NCBI GenBank assembly: GCA_015179125.1
Contig: WHVA01000040.1
Location: 310,001-374,000, forward strand
Direction of reading: 5' to 3'
Length of the DNA: 64,000 bases
Origin: Gautieria morchelliformis
Taxonomy: Eukaryota; Basidiomycota; Agaricomycetes; Gomphales; Gomphaceae
The position numbers and the translations under genes were made by a program. Positions 33,473-45,629 of this stretch are shown in pieces; the first letter of the stretch is position 1; every line of letters starts with the position of its first letter. The notes beneath the pieces are model-generated. The model made no database searches. It saw nothing but the letters and a program-made list of their open reading frames with translations, and was not told the origin of the DNA.

Positions 33473-34495
33473 CGGTGTTCCAGCAACAATCCCATAGTCA
33501 CGGCGCTCTCCCTGGAGACACCGCGATGTTTTTGAGCCTACTGCACAGCATCTCAACCTCGTCGGTTAGAAGTATCTTATTGAGTATCTAATGGTTTTAT
33601 TTTAGACACACGGTGTTCCGGCACCAATCCTATAGTCATGGCGCTCTCCCCGGAGACACCACGACATTTTTGAGCCTACTGCACAGCGTCTCAACCTCAT
33701 CGGTTAGAAGTATCTTATTGAGTATCTGATGGTTTTATTTTAGACACACAGTGTGTTGGAGTTTGTAATCTTCGCTGTATTTTGTGGGGCGTGCTCGGCG
33801 CCTAATAAGACCTAAGCCGTTCTTTCCTACTGCGACCACCCTGTAAACTCCTACAGGTTATGGGCCCCGCCTGTTCGCTCTAGTTGTCGGCTCCATTGGG
33901 ATCGAAACACGTGCTCCCCCGGTGTTGGGGTCGAGAGGGCTCTCCCATTGTAAAGTTCATCGCAAAGCCCTGTGGTGTTCCAGGCATTTACCGCATCGCG
34001 TGAAAAACACCCCCAACCACGTCGCGCACATACACACACCATTTGTTGCCGGTCACCAGTCATTACTGGGATTCATCATTAACCATGGGAACTTGAGTTG
34101 TTGTTAAGATTGGCGGTTGGCACACCCAAGCCTTCGTATTCTGAAGTGGTTCGTGTAAGCCCTTATTTGTTGAGGCCTCAATATTCCCATTCTACCCGGG
34201 GAGGTCACTTGGTATTGGAAAGCTGTTGGAGCTATTCCAGGAGTTGGTTTTCAGGGAAGCTGGAGTTGAAGAGTGCTTCGATTAAGGAGGTGTGTTGGAG
34301 TTTGTAATCTTTGCTGTATTTTGTGGGGCGCGCTCGGCGCCTAATAAGACCTAAGCCGTTCTTTCCTACTGCGACCACCCCATAAACTCCTACACGGTGT
34401 TCCAGCACCAATCCTATAGTCACGGCGCTCTCCCTGGAGACACCGCGACATTTTTGAGCCTACTGCACAGCGTCTCAACCTCGTCGGTTAGTTTA
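33473..34495. repeat. 138-bp tandem repeat array interrupted by a TRIM
   Basis: Unit 1 is 33473-33610 and unit 2 is 33611-33748, both 138 bp, starting cggtgttcc and ending in ttttattttagacaca. Unit 3 starts at 33749 with five bases, is interrupted by the TRIM, and resumes at 34395. It lacks about 30 bp near its end. A diverged inverted match lies at about 47938-48000. Confidence 0.9.
33754..34394. mobile_element. TRIM: 641-bp miniature LTR retrotransposon with copia-type primer-binding site
   Basis: Two 102-bp terminal direct repeats, 33754-33855 and 34293-34394, start TGTTGGAG and end CTCCTACA, differing at four sites. Flanking 5-bp duplications are cagtg (33749-33753) and cggtg (34395-34399), one mismatch. 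Directly after the left repeat, GGTTATGGGCCC (33856-33867) matches the primer-binding site of Drosophila copia, which pairs with the anticodon arm of initiator tRNA-Met. A purine tract ATTAAGGAGGTG precedes the right repeat. The 437-bp interior codes for no retroviral protein, so mobility would depend on an autonomous copia relative. Confidence 0.88.
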
Positions 34496-34672
34496 GACAC
34501 AATCAAAAAATAATATTTTAACAGCGGCACATGAGCCGAGTGATCGTGCCAGTAGAGTATTTTCGCTGTGGGAGTGGAGCCACCCAGTTAGTAGGCTTGG
34601 TCAGCGACTTAGTATAGACACCTGTCCACCTGGTAGCACTGAACACGTCCACGCGTTTGACGCGTTGCAGCT

Positions 34673-35938
34673 ATGAGTGACAGTTCTGCCATGGACGTTG
34701 CACGCGCTGAATGTGCGAAGAAGATCAAGAGGACAATCCTCTTTCTCATGACTGGGCTCAATGCTGCTCAGACTGCCATGCCGGTTCCTGTTGACCACTC
34801 TGATGATATACTACTGTCCAACCCCTATGCCCTCATTGCCGCCCAGGAGGAACCAACTACCAAGAGACCTCATCCCGATCAAGGAGGAGTAAGGATCTCT
34901 GAAGGGTATCTAAGGGGCATGTGTGAGGCGGAATGCATCTGGAGATTTCGGTAAGTAGATCACTCCTGCTCAATAGCTTCCTGTCTAATGGTTTCACAGC
35001 TTTACAGTTGATGAGCTCATGGAGATTCCCAACTGGTTGATCACACGAAGCGGGCACAGAGCCTCAGCTCTGGAAGCCCTCGGTCTTCTCTGTGCCCATT
35101 TACAAAGCCTGGAGGACTTGTACAGCCTGACTACCAAGTTCGCTCGCTCGCTATCTGCACTCTCTGAGATCATAAATGAGGTCGCTCGGCATATTGAGGA
35201 TACATGGGGGTTTCTTTTGGAATGGGACTACAAGGGGACCACGTCTCCCACTGCACTACGAGACTATGCCAATGCCCTGACTGATTTTGGGTGCCCCGGA
35301 AACTCCATCGTCGGCTTCTTGGACTGCACGATCCGCCAGACGTGTCGCCCTTCCATCAACGAGTCCATGGCCTACACAGGGTACAAAAAATACCATGGTA
35401 TAAAATTCCAGGCCATTGTATTACCAAATGGTCTCGTCGGTCACCTCTCCGGTCCATATCGTGCCCTGCAGAATGACGCTGGAGTCTTGCGGAAAGCCAC
35501 CTTGTGGACACGCTGGCGAAGTATGCCATTCAACATGGGTCGCAAGAAGGGGACCCGCCCTGGCCGCATTATTTCCAGGTTTATGGAGATTCCGCATACA
35601 GCATATCCCCTCATGTTCTCAGCCCGTTTGCACGTGTAGGTGAGCTGACACCTGAGGAGACTCAATGGAACAAGGTGATGGGATCGGTTCGGATTTTGGT
35701 CAAGCATGCATTTGGCTTAGTCTTACAGGACTGGCCCTACCTCAACGCGTTCTGGAAACAGAAGATCTATGGTAATGCATGCGGCTTATTTTACCGTGTT
35801 GCCGTTCTGCTAACCAATGCACGCTCCTGCCTTGTTCCCAATCAAACTGCCATGCGCTACAATTGTCCCCCCCTCCCCTTCATGAGTATTTTGTTCATAG
35901 ATAAATTTCATTTGTGGATAAATGTCTCATATTTGTAG
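34673..35938 (+). pseudogene. PIF/Harbinger-type transposase, frameshifted
   Basis: DDE transposase of the PIF/Harbinger superfamily. Exon 1 from the ATG at 34673 joins exon 2 through a GTAAGT intron (34952 to about 34999), giving CIWRFRFTVDELMEIPNWL. Conserved blocks are GFLDCTIRQTCRPS (first Asp), YTGYKKYHGIKFQAIVLPNG, HLSGPYR, and after a one-base frameshift near 35498, YFQVYGDSAYSISPHVLSPF (second Asp), then WNKVMGSVRILVKHAFGLVL. The usual block reads VEHAFG, so the third acidic residue is Lys here. Frameshift and lost catalytic residue indicate a dead enzyme. The Myb-like partner is convergent at 35981-37159. Confidence 0.85.
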
Positions 35939-35980
35939 AAGCTGAAAGACAAGTATAGAAAAATTTATGCATTCTCCAAG

Positions 35981-37159
35981 CTAGGCACGAGCACTTTCAA
36001 AAGTGCCTCTTGGGAAGCGGTCTGTGCTGCAATCCCCTGCCGGTGGATCCAGGCTCTCCTTGTTAATGGAAAGCATCTCTTCCTTGTACTTATCATTCTT
36101 CACCTCCTGTTCCTTCATATATGTGACCGCCTCATTCAAGCGACCGGCACGAGAGGGAGGCACCAGGCGGCGGCGCTTCGAGCTGTCCGTGGTCAGCATG
36201 CTGGAGGCAATCTCTAGCACGCTGCCAGAGGTGGGTGTGGGGGCGGCCACCCAGTTCTCCTTGTCTGATGCGGAACCATCAGAGGTGGACCAGGAAGCCC
36301 TCTTGCGCCACTTGGTCGATTTGTGGGGGGCCATCATCGCCTGATGCATGTCCTCACCAGCCCTCTTGTCCACGTCCTTAGCCTGTAACATAGTCAGCTT
36401 CATGTAAACTTATATGAATCATCATACCTTCTTGGCCTCGTCATGTTGCTTGTCTGTGAGTTCTTTGGCCTCCGCACGCATGGATGCCATGGCATCCAGC
36501 CTCCCTAAGAGGGACGCAAAGACGGCTGGATTACCCTCAGCCTCGCGTGACAACACCGATTGCGTGGCAAGAACCTTGCCATTTTGGATTACATGTTAGC
36601 AAGACAAAGAATGCAGAGAAGTAGCAAGACGTACCTCCACCCAGTTCAGGAGGCTAGTTACCTTGTTCTTCAAGGTATCCACATCCTTCCCCTTGCAATA
36701 ACCCGCCTCCTGTACACGCTTCGCAACCTCACGCCACTTCTCACCTGACCTCTTCCACGGCGCGATATACGGGTTCACATTGATGACGGCTCAGAGGAGC
36801 TGGTCCAGGTCATTGATTGAGAACTCTGTGCGTGCTTGCACAGGTTTTGAGAATTTCTGGGGTGCAGGGGGGGTGGTAGCCAGGGGGTGGGATGAAGCCG
36901 CTGTGCTGGACGCAGTCTGGCTCAGACCGACAGGGATGTTTGCGAGCCATGCACCGATGCCTGGCATCGATGCCTCAGGTGCCGCGGCAGTTGTGATGCT
37001 AAGAGAAGGCGGTGGGAGCCTGCTGAATGCGTTGAAGTCAAGGGGGGGACTGTTCATGGCACTGTGGGGGGTGCTGTGGGGGTTATGACCGTCGGTACCG
37101 CCATAGAAGATGCTGGGAGGAATTGTGGGGTAGCTGGAAGCGTCATGGGGGGGTGGCAT
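35981..37159 (-). CDS. Harbinger-associated Myb/SANT-like protein
   Basis: Multi-exon minus-strand gene facing the transposase, as in PIF/Harbinger elements, which encode a Myb/SANT-like DNA-binding partner. The first exon from 37159 (MPPPHDASSYPTIPPSIFYG) is Pro/Ser-rich. The next exon carries NVNPYIAPWKRSGEKWREVA with KDVDTLKNKVTSLLNWVE, a trihelix/Myb-like region with spaced Trp residues. The C-terminal exons contain LLGRLDAMASMRAEAKELTD, STKWRKRASWSTSDG and a Lys/Glu-rich helix, ending FESARA at 35981. The frame looks intact apart from introns, but the partner transposase is broken, so this is at best a passenger. I could not find the terminal inverted repeats or target duplication of the element. 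Confidence 0.65.
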
Positions 37160-40119
37160 ATCGTGGTGGTGTTAGTTAGGTTCACGGTGCATGTCGCGTC
37201 AACTGTCAGTCACGTGTCACGTGTGCTTGTGGACATGACTGACTCTTAATGATAATGTTCCCACGACATTAGTTGATATCCTTTTTTGAGTCCGGCATAG
37301 GCCGAACGGACCCAAAACCCTCCAGTGAAAACACACTAGTGGGGCAAAGCACGAGTGTCGCATGACAGGTTGTGGTGGTGCGCACGTACAAATTTTTCCC
37401 AAGTGATTTGAATCGCCGACCCAATTGAATTCCAACTCCTTTCCTGCCACCATGATCACGGCCAAAGGAAAACACACTATAACACTTACTCTCATCAATT
37501 TTTTCGATCATGTCCACGTGCAACAGAGAATCGGGTCCGCTGCGTGAGACTGTCCCCCGGAGACTCGGCTGAGACTCCCGCAGCCAAACAGTGATCCACC
37601 GTCTACTGACACCCTCAACGCATCCACAACCTAAACCATCGCCGCTCCTTGCCGTACTTGTCAAAACTCACCTCCACAGGCAATCAAATTTCAATTTCTT
37701 GCGATCGCACATCTGGCTGTAATAAATGGATATGATTAGTACCTGTGTTTAGTACGTGTTCTTGAATAACCCCCTTGCCGTTCATCATACCAACTGCACT
37801 GAGTGATGAAATGTTCGCTTGTCTGATCTGGGTCACATTGGTAGTGCATCTGGAGTGGCACGCTCGGGGGATGGATTTGTGGGGCATGCGAGTGCGACTC
37901 TAGCTGTGCACCACGTCGCTCTGTTCCTGTCAAGATGATTCAGAAATCCTGGAAGATGACAGGACATCGAAAACTTTCGCATATGATGATAACATAGGGA
38001 TCACTCTGGGATGTACAATTTACCTCCCTTGGACTAACCGCACATCACATTCAGGGCTTATTTAGGTTGAGTGAAACTCTCACGAGCTATGTCATCGAGT
38101 GCAACAAGGTATTACGAGCCGTGTAGTCTGTAGACACCGTTCTTGTAAGGGCAACCCTGGCTGGTTGTGGAGATCACACTACCACACAACTGACAAGGGG
38201 AAATCCAAAGTATGCATAAATGAACAGAGTATACAAGAGAGGGTATTCTCACCTGACAAGGGGAAATCCAAAGAGAAAAGTCTAAGGACCCCCAATGTCA
38301 GCGAGCCCGTATTATACTACGCTGCGCAGCCAGGGACAACACTTGGCACCCGCCATCAACCCTGCATCCTCCTGACCTCCCTGACCCTTGATCGACCCTT
38401 GATGCCACCTATTACGCGAGTCGCTTGATTTCCGACACTGTTCCGAGAGCGGAAGTCGGAAATTGGAGTGGAACTGGCAAGGCTAACAGAACTGGTGGAA
38501 GTTCTCCCAGAAGCGGAGTCATTTCCGAAAGCGGAAGCGGAGATGGGATCGGAACTGGAAGCGGAGTCGGAAATGGAGTCGGAACTGGGTGTGGTGTCGG
38601 AATTGGAAATGGAAAACAGGGTGTCCCCTGACAGTTCTGAGGACCGATCCATTTGCTGCAGTGTGTCCCCTGTGCAGGCTGACTGTCTTCACTGCCCAGT
38701 GGCCTTAGGTGTCACTTTGCAAACCAAACTTCCTAAAATACACGAAACATGCTTATTTCATAGATTCGACTGTGTTACAAATATAGATGAGAAAGCTAGT
38801 ACCTGACCGGTGACCGGGGATACTGTTTGTTCAGGCAGGGGAGACCCGTGTGCCCAGAGACTGTCTCGCACAGCGCACGCGATGTCCTCACGCGCAATGA
38901 GGTTATGTTGGAGGATTCCAGGAAGAGTATGTGAGTAATCGTGATGTTTTCCCGTGATCACCGCTCAACACCGTGTCAAAAAGCTCTTCCTACATGCAAA
39001 TGATATCGCAAGATTGGATAAAAATGCGGTGGTTCAGAGGGTGCCCCCTGTTAAGGTACTCTTTGATTGAAAATAACATGCATATACTCACTGATATTAC
39101 TGCTGTATGTCCCTTTGCTGCTCTCGTTCTCGCACTCGACTCAACTCTCGCTCTTGCACTCACGGTCTTGCTCTTGCAATCTCCCCTTGGCTGCTTGTTA
39201 TCCCAATAGACCGCCCCTGCCCTTGCTCTCATGATATGTCCCCTCGGCTCCCCTCACTCTTGCAACGCTCCCGCTCTCGCACTCATGTGGAGGTTATGAG
39301 AGGTGAGTGTGGGGGCTGGGCTGTCCCAGGTATCGGGAACCATGCTACATGCCTCGCTCGCATGCTCACATTCTGATCCTTCCACCATGCTGTTGTAAAC
39401 TGGTATATATTAGTTAATCTCTTTACTATGTCAGCGCTGCCTGTGTTGTGAACTGGCATTTTCCCAGGACTATCTGCTTTAGGATACTCCCATCTAGTTC
39501 CCACTCCGCAGTCCCTGACCGAGAACTCGCATATGCATCCATACATATAAGTAGCTAGCTCAGTATTTACAACAAATCCATCGGTTTCAGCCCTTTCAGC
39601 TGCACTGCAGCTCCGTTTAATGTTACAGCTAGAGTTAGCTAACACTCAAGCTCCGTCTGTCTCTGCGCTCAGCGCACCATCAGCAAAACCGAAATAAAAT
39701 GACAAGGTCTTATAAAGACTTGCCAGCACCGCCAGGGGTGTCAGGTACGCCAGTCTGCTACACCATCTCCCACCGCTATATATTGGTTTATATATAATGG
39801 TCCCCTTTGCACATATCTGCAAACCTTGCACATATCTGCCAGCCTTGGGAATAGTTGCCAAGGCGCCATTGATGTTGTAAGGCCTGACGAGGGTCTGCAA
39901 TAATGACAGATGATTGCCATTATAGCAGATTATCCCCAGCATCAGTCAGCTCATACTAGCTGGTACAGTTGCTTAGATCAGCATTCACAGAACATTCAGA
40001 CCAGTGCACAGAAAGAGCAAAAGATGTTCACTGTGACTCATAAAATGCAATAATTACATGTGATGCACGCTTTACATCGGCATCTGCAACCTTGCTGCAA
40101 TGCAGCTCCTGCCCCACTC
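37160..40119. other. Intergenic region with simple and short dispersed repeats
   Basis: No supported gene. A 21-bp direct repeat (ctgacaaggggaaatccaaag) occurs at about 38189 and 38252. 38317-38402 matches 47858-47943. 38420-38640 is a degenerate GGAA/CGGA-rich simple repeat that opens Ser- or Glu-rich frames on both strands. 39115-39300 is a CTC/GCACTC-rich simple repeat. The frames at 37269-37933 and 39283-39942 show no motif. Confidence 0.4.
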
Positions 40120-41160
40120 AACTATACAACTCATGAGCACGGGGAAATTTTGCAGCGTTGTAGCACTTGAGGTGCAAGAAGGACTTTGCTTGGTTATCCA
40201 GCAGCGTGAAAAGGCCTTGTGCATCGGTGCAACTGTCAAGGGATGGACGACCTTCTCGACGGCCACCCGCTCTCCCTCCCCGACCATGTACACAATGAGG
40301 GCCCTGTACTTCTCAACGATTTCTTCATTTGTCAGCGGCATCTTCACGCCCCTCGGCTTCATGACGGTGACGCTCAGATGTTGCTCGCCCTCCAAATAGT
40401 GTATCGTCACCCTCATGCATAGCGCCTTTTCCCGTCCGAGCCCGTCAACTTGGGAGATGAGCTCCCAGAGCTTGGGCCAGTTGTGGTTCGCCTCGCCGAA
40501 CGTCTTCATCGGGCCCGCGCCGTCGGTGAGCTGAGCCGTGGCGACGTAGGCTGCATTCGTCTGGGCGCCAATGACGTTGATGGGAAATGTGGCTTCTAGT
40601 CGCCGTGTTTGAACGTGGGCTCGCTCACCTCGATGGTGATCGCGCTGATGCCGCCCATCCGGAACCCCTCCGACTGCTGCAACTCGCGGATACAGTCAAT
40701 CTAGGCGCAGAACCCTGCCATGCAGGGGTAGGGCTTGACTCAATGTTGATTTGCCTGCCACGTCGTTCTGAGGTCCCTGGCCACCTCCTTGGGCCTCGCA
40801 GGTTCTGAGCCGTGAGAGAAGGTGGAGAGGAAGCCGCCGGACTCCCTGTCGAAGATGGTCTTGATGCAGTGTAGTTGCCGCAAGCCAGGAGGTTGGCCAA
40901 GAGGCACGCGAACCCCTGCTGCATGTGTTTGACGGAGGACTCGAACTGGGTGGACATGAGCCCGCAGGCCGGGGTGCACGCCATCCCGAATACGTCCACC
41001 GTCTGGTCCATGTCGAGCCCGAAAAGCTTTCAGCAGGCCACGGCGGCTGCACTGGGACCAAAGACCACGCCGCTGTGCCAGCCGCAGGACAGGACTGACA
41101 GGATTTAACCCCCGTTTCCCCAACTACAGGCTGACCTCGTAGCCCACTATGAGTGACGAC
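40120..41160 (-). pseudogene. MmgE/PrpD-family (aconitate decarboxylase-like) pseudogene
   Basis: Remnant of an MmgE/PrpD enzyme, a family that includes 2-methylcitrate dehydratase and cis-aconitate decarboxylase. Minus-strand pieces, spread over different frames, read GWHSGVVFGPSAAAVAC, DQTVDVFGMACTPACGLMST, SVKHMQQGFACLLANLLACG, FDRESGGFLSTFSHGSEPAR, INIESSPTPAW, FRMGGISAITIEVSEPTFKH and GEANHNWPKLWELISQVDGL. The N-terminal half is missing, a TAG interrupts the frame near 41135, and several frameshifts are needed. The C-terminal part from 40509 downward is the best preserved. Confidence 0.8.
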
Positions 41161-44100
41161 AGCAGTCTTTCACAAGAGCAATGTTGTCAATATATGCCAT
41201 TCTAAGTCTGAAACTTGTCGAGTTCTGACAAGCTCAAACGAAGAGATGCAAAACCCGATGCATGTCCGAGAAAGGTCAAAAAAGAACAGGAGAGCTAGAA
41301 CAATACATTAACAGCAGCACAAAGATGAGAAGAATTGGAGACTTGGGTCTCAACAAAGGAGATGTGGTAGTGCAAAGTGTTGTTTTTTTTGGTTCCGTAC
41401 ATAGTTCGGAGGCCACGTGCATGGCTTCGAGTGGTTCGAACATCGGAGTTTGAAAGGACTTCGGAAATATATGCAGCACTAATGACGGCTATGTGTCGGC
41501 AGGATACAAGCAAGGATAGGATAATGTTACAGTAATCATAGACCTGACATATTAAATGCTATGATGGTAGTACTAAAGTCTAGTTACATTGGTGACCGCC
41601 TTAGGAACAATAGTCTACCACTGGTTGGGAGTCCACACGCTGACAGTTTCCCTGCAAGGGAATATCAGCACGGTAGCAGGTCTGTATGTGGATGTGCAAG
41701 AGTATAGCAGTCTGTTGCATCACTGGCCAGCATATATCAGTCTGTCACTAACCTTGCCACCCGATAACAGCCTGTTATCGGGTGACCATTGTGAAGCCGG
41801 GATGACCGTTGTGTGGCCACTACCTGCAGTGACCGGCCATATATGGCCTGGTTTGTGGGAAGTCAAAATGGCTTACAATTAAAAAACAGATCTAGGCGGT
41901 TTTGCTGATGACCGAGTTCTGTTCCAGCCTTCGTCTCTCTCCATCTTCCTCCTTGCATTATAACAACAGATTAAGAGTCTCAAGGTCTCACTGACATTGA
42001 GCTACCTTTCCGACCACGCTGTTATTCTACGAGTTCTACTCAAGCACCGTACACGTTCACCGTACGACTATCCAAACAACCCCGTGCCCGTCGTTTACCA
42101 AGCCCGATGACTAGTTCCTCGTCGCCTGCCACATCGAACTCGCTCATCATCTCGATCTTCAGCACCCTTCATGTATCAAGCAACCATTGCGGCCCCCTCG
42201 TCACCTTAGACGCAGCCGCGTTTCAAGGGGAGCTGTCTGTTATGATAAACGCAACTATTACATTTCAAATCACTTATATATAAAAGAAACTAATAAAGAA
42301 AGAAAAAAGAGAAAAAGATCAAAAAAGAAACAGAAATGACATTTATGATAGACGTCGGCGCAGACGACGATCACACGAATTTATGACATGCTATATTACT
42401 CATAGATCGGGTAATGTACAGGAGTTCGAGCGTCGACCACGTGCGGTCGATCAGGGATGGTGCGCCTATCGAGTGATGGCATTGGCCATGACGTCGACAG
42501 GCGCCAGGCCATAGGCACCGAGGGGTGCGGGCACCAAACGCCGCAGAGAACAATAGACTGCGCAGGAGTATAGGGTGCTGTGGAGCGACCTGAGAATGTC
42601 ACCTGCAGTATACATACTCAATCAGCTGCCCCACAGAAAGGGCACAGAGACAGCGGCCCCATCTCCCAGCCCAGCATATATGCTGGGCAGGGTAGATTTA
42701 GCTCCATTTTTCTATTTGAACTCCATGACAAGTCTGACTGACTACTATCTTAACATCATGTGGACAGGGGCTTTGTATACTAGGTACAGATCTCTATTCC
42801 AAAGCCCAGACAATCCTAACATCATACCCATCACCCCATGACTTTATGACTATAAATTAGTCACCCCTTAGTTACAAGTAGTTTTTCGACCCATCCATCC
42901 AATATCTTGAACACTAGTTACTATCAACATAGTATAAATAGCTAGTACAAATGTATGAACGAAATTATCCAGAATCGATTATTCTGCCTCCTGAAATTAC
43001 TGTAGTCTTGTTTGATAGCTACAAAGCTCAGATCTTGATAGTTTATTTGTCGAGGGTCTACTATCACTGTTTACTCTATACTACCTTAAAAGTGAACGCT
43101 TTTGATTTGGTTATCCCTTGGATCGACACCATTCTTCTGTCGACGCGGTCACGTGACCCTCATTCATCAGTGCTGGACGCGCCTCGAAAGGCTTAGTCAG
43201 CACACAGGAGAGGGGCGCACATAGTGGTTCCAGTCACTAAGCAATAGATTCTATTTATTGAAAGGCACTAATTAACACCTTAATCCAAAACTGTCCCATT
43301 CCCATTGTGCCACACATCGCCGGCGCACCCGTCTACGTGCAAAACCCACGCACCATCGAGCCGTGGACTCACAGGACACACAGGGGTATGTTACGCAGTA
43401 CATCATCATATCCCTGACACCGATCCGACGTCGTACGAGGCGTGCCACTTCACGCGCTCACCGTCAACACCGCCGACGCCGCTGGACTCACATCCACCGG
43501 CAAGCTCACTCAAAAGGTGCTTCGACCTTCCTACAAGCCCACAGGGCTTTGTATTCGTTTCTAGGGACTCTCAAGATGTCTCTAGACATCCCTGGACGAC
43601 GCACAAGTTCAAAACGCCGCCCAACATCATCCACCGCCATATCCGCGCTCCAGATCGTTCCAGGACAGTGCGGGCAACAGCACCCATTTCAAGGGGTGCA
43701 CATTCATCTCTGGGACGTGCTCAGAAGCTCCCAGACCCATCCTTTCGACGCATAAGCCGCGCCGGCCGCGCAGCCTTCATATCTTGCGATCATGGCTTGC
43801 ACCGGGCATGCCACCCCGCTCAGGCACCCAACCGCTCCACACCGATCTCTACATTCATATCGGCCTCCTGGCCGTCCATTTCCATGGTTTCCATCGTTTT
43901 TCCATCTAGAATTGTTTCCCCATCGAATTCTATTATTACCGGCGTCCATTACCTTTCCAGAAGCCCTCTGGCCCTTCTGTTCATCGTGTAAGCCGCGACG
44001 GCCACGCAACCCCATCTGCTCGTGCCTGCGGCCCCCCACTCGCTCCCTGATCCTTCTCATGCACTCAGACATGACCTTACGACCTATTGAGGCCACACAG

Positions 44101-44981
44101 ACCGTCGGGCCCTCGTCCCATGCATCCTGCGTCACTGCCGGCGGTTTTTGCGCATATTTCGCACATGTGGCCGCGGCTAGACCCATCGCGGCTCCCGTGC
44201 CTTCCTTCTCGATTCCCACAGCCCCTAGACACCCAAACCGACGCTTGACATGTGTCTCCGCACCATGCTTGTTGCCGTACGCACCCTGTACGCCGTGTTC
44301 GCACCGACGTCGCACCAACATTCAGTGTTTACCCTCCGCACTGTGTCCTTGCCCGTGCCCGCTCCGTACACGTCTGCACCGCGCGCTGTCTACCCCTCCA
44401 CTCTTCTTGTTCCCCAACTTCTTTCGATGATAAGTATCACATGCGAAAGTCCAAGGTAACATGCTAATAGTAACTCTTACACCGCACTTTGCTTTAAATA
44501 CCTGACGTAGAAATTCAGATGATATTCTACGTATCTACGGGATATCCTCAACGTTCTCACCAAATAGCGCGGACTCGATACTTGGGTAAATGTCGACGTT
44601 CTTACCGCGTTCCTGCTACATATTAACCAAGGATCGCCCCAATTTATTTAATATCAATATAATTCTGGTAAATAATTAGCGGGGCCGCCGCTCCACACGC
44701 TCGGGATAATTAACGAGAAATAAAATAAAATAAAATAAACTGACACTGGCCACACTAGTGTGCAATAATAATATACATATGGATCTAAAACAAAACATGA
44801 GAGCTAAAAATGAAGGCATGCGCGTGCGTGTGCGCAGCGGACGTTGAGTGGAGTTGTCTCAAAAAGGTTACCTTCTGCAGAAGGCATCAGTAGAACTATA
44901 TAAGTAAATACAGCTTACCTAGTGTGACTTAATCGTTGAAAGGGTGATTTACCTTCTTCCTGATCCCTAAACAGCCGTTTG
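41161..44981. other. Long region without a supported gene
   Basis: No conserved protein or RNA found. 41759-41783 is a 12-bp perfect hairpin. 42275-42340 is an A/G-rich tract. 43300-44430 is C-rich with long open frames on both strands composed mainly of Pro, Ser, Thr, His and Arg, without motifs. 44719-44742 is a short (ATAAA)n repeat. It may be old transposon debris. Confidence 0.35.
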
Positions 44982-45600
44982 CTACGCCGCGCCGTACTGG
45001 CGCGATTTTCCCACGGGGTATTGTCCGTTGGAGTTTGTAACATATGCAATGAGCAGCCCCAGAAGTGCAGAAGAATACAATCCGGCACTTTCGACCACGG
45101 CGAAGATTACTGGTCTGAGAGTACTCGGATGGTGGGTGGGTACAGATCGACTCGCGGTCCAAATTCGGAGCACAATCATGCCTAGGCGGATGGTCAGAAA
45201 CCGTGACGTTCCTCAGTCATTGAATATGCGACTTGCTTGTGCAGTAAAGATTTGTGGCCATGGTAAGGACGAAGTAGGCCGTTATCCACGGTCCACCAGC
45301 CTCGAATATGGTCAAGCCAGGCGTCGCATTGGTCATGTTCCAGGTGGTGAAATAACCAGTAGCTAGAACACACACGTTCAGACTGCAGATCAGACGGGGT
45401 CAGCAAGCACAGAACTTACCAGCACACCCGGCGGAAGTCAATACTGGAAATATGATAACATGGTAGTTTCCCCGGTGGACGACCCAGCATCTCCAGGTCT
45501 GCAGGAAAGGTGATTGCCTGCTCAGGGGAGGGTGATTACTGGAGCGAACGCACCACAAGCGCGTCACCTATCAATATTTGTGTAGTCGAATGGTCACATC
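44982..45600 (-). pseudogene. DUF6534-type membrane protein remnant
   Basis: Minus-strand exons typical of basidiomycete DUF6534 proteins: QILIGDALV, TWRCWVVHRGNYHVIIFPVL, then after an intron LATGYFTTWNMTNATPGLTI and GPWITAYFVLTMATNLYCT, and finally IFAVVESAGLYSSALLGLLI with VTNSNGQYP. The N-terminal helices expected upstream of 45600 are replaced by an unrelated plus-strand frame, and the C-terminus after SNGQYP is not recognisable. The gene therefore looks truncated at both ends. The remaining exons show no internal stop. Confidence 0.6.
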
Positions 45601-45629
45601 CTCGAGTCGGCTTCATTGCCGGCGCTTGA

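Noticed and set aside
38425..38652. Ser/Asp-rich or Glu-rich frames resembling a disordered protein
   Set aside because: They come from a degenerate GGAA-type simple repeat and are open on both strands.
41390..41460. Possible tRNA B-box (gtggttcgaacat)
   Set aside because: No A box, acceptor stem or cloverleaf pairing at the correct distance. No tRNA gene is supported anywhere in the window.
42575..42841. AVYILNQLPHRK resembling a copia integrase block
   Set aside because: Only a few residues match, nothing else of copia is in frame around it, so chance is likely.
43305..44470. Overlapping open frames of up to 228 codons on both strands
   Set aside because: Composition is dominated by Pro, Ser, Thr, His and Arg as expected from C-rich DNA without stops. 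No motif and no splice logic.
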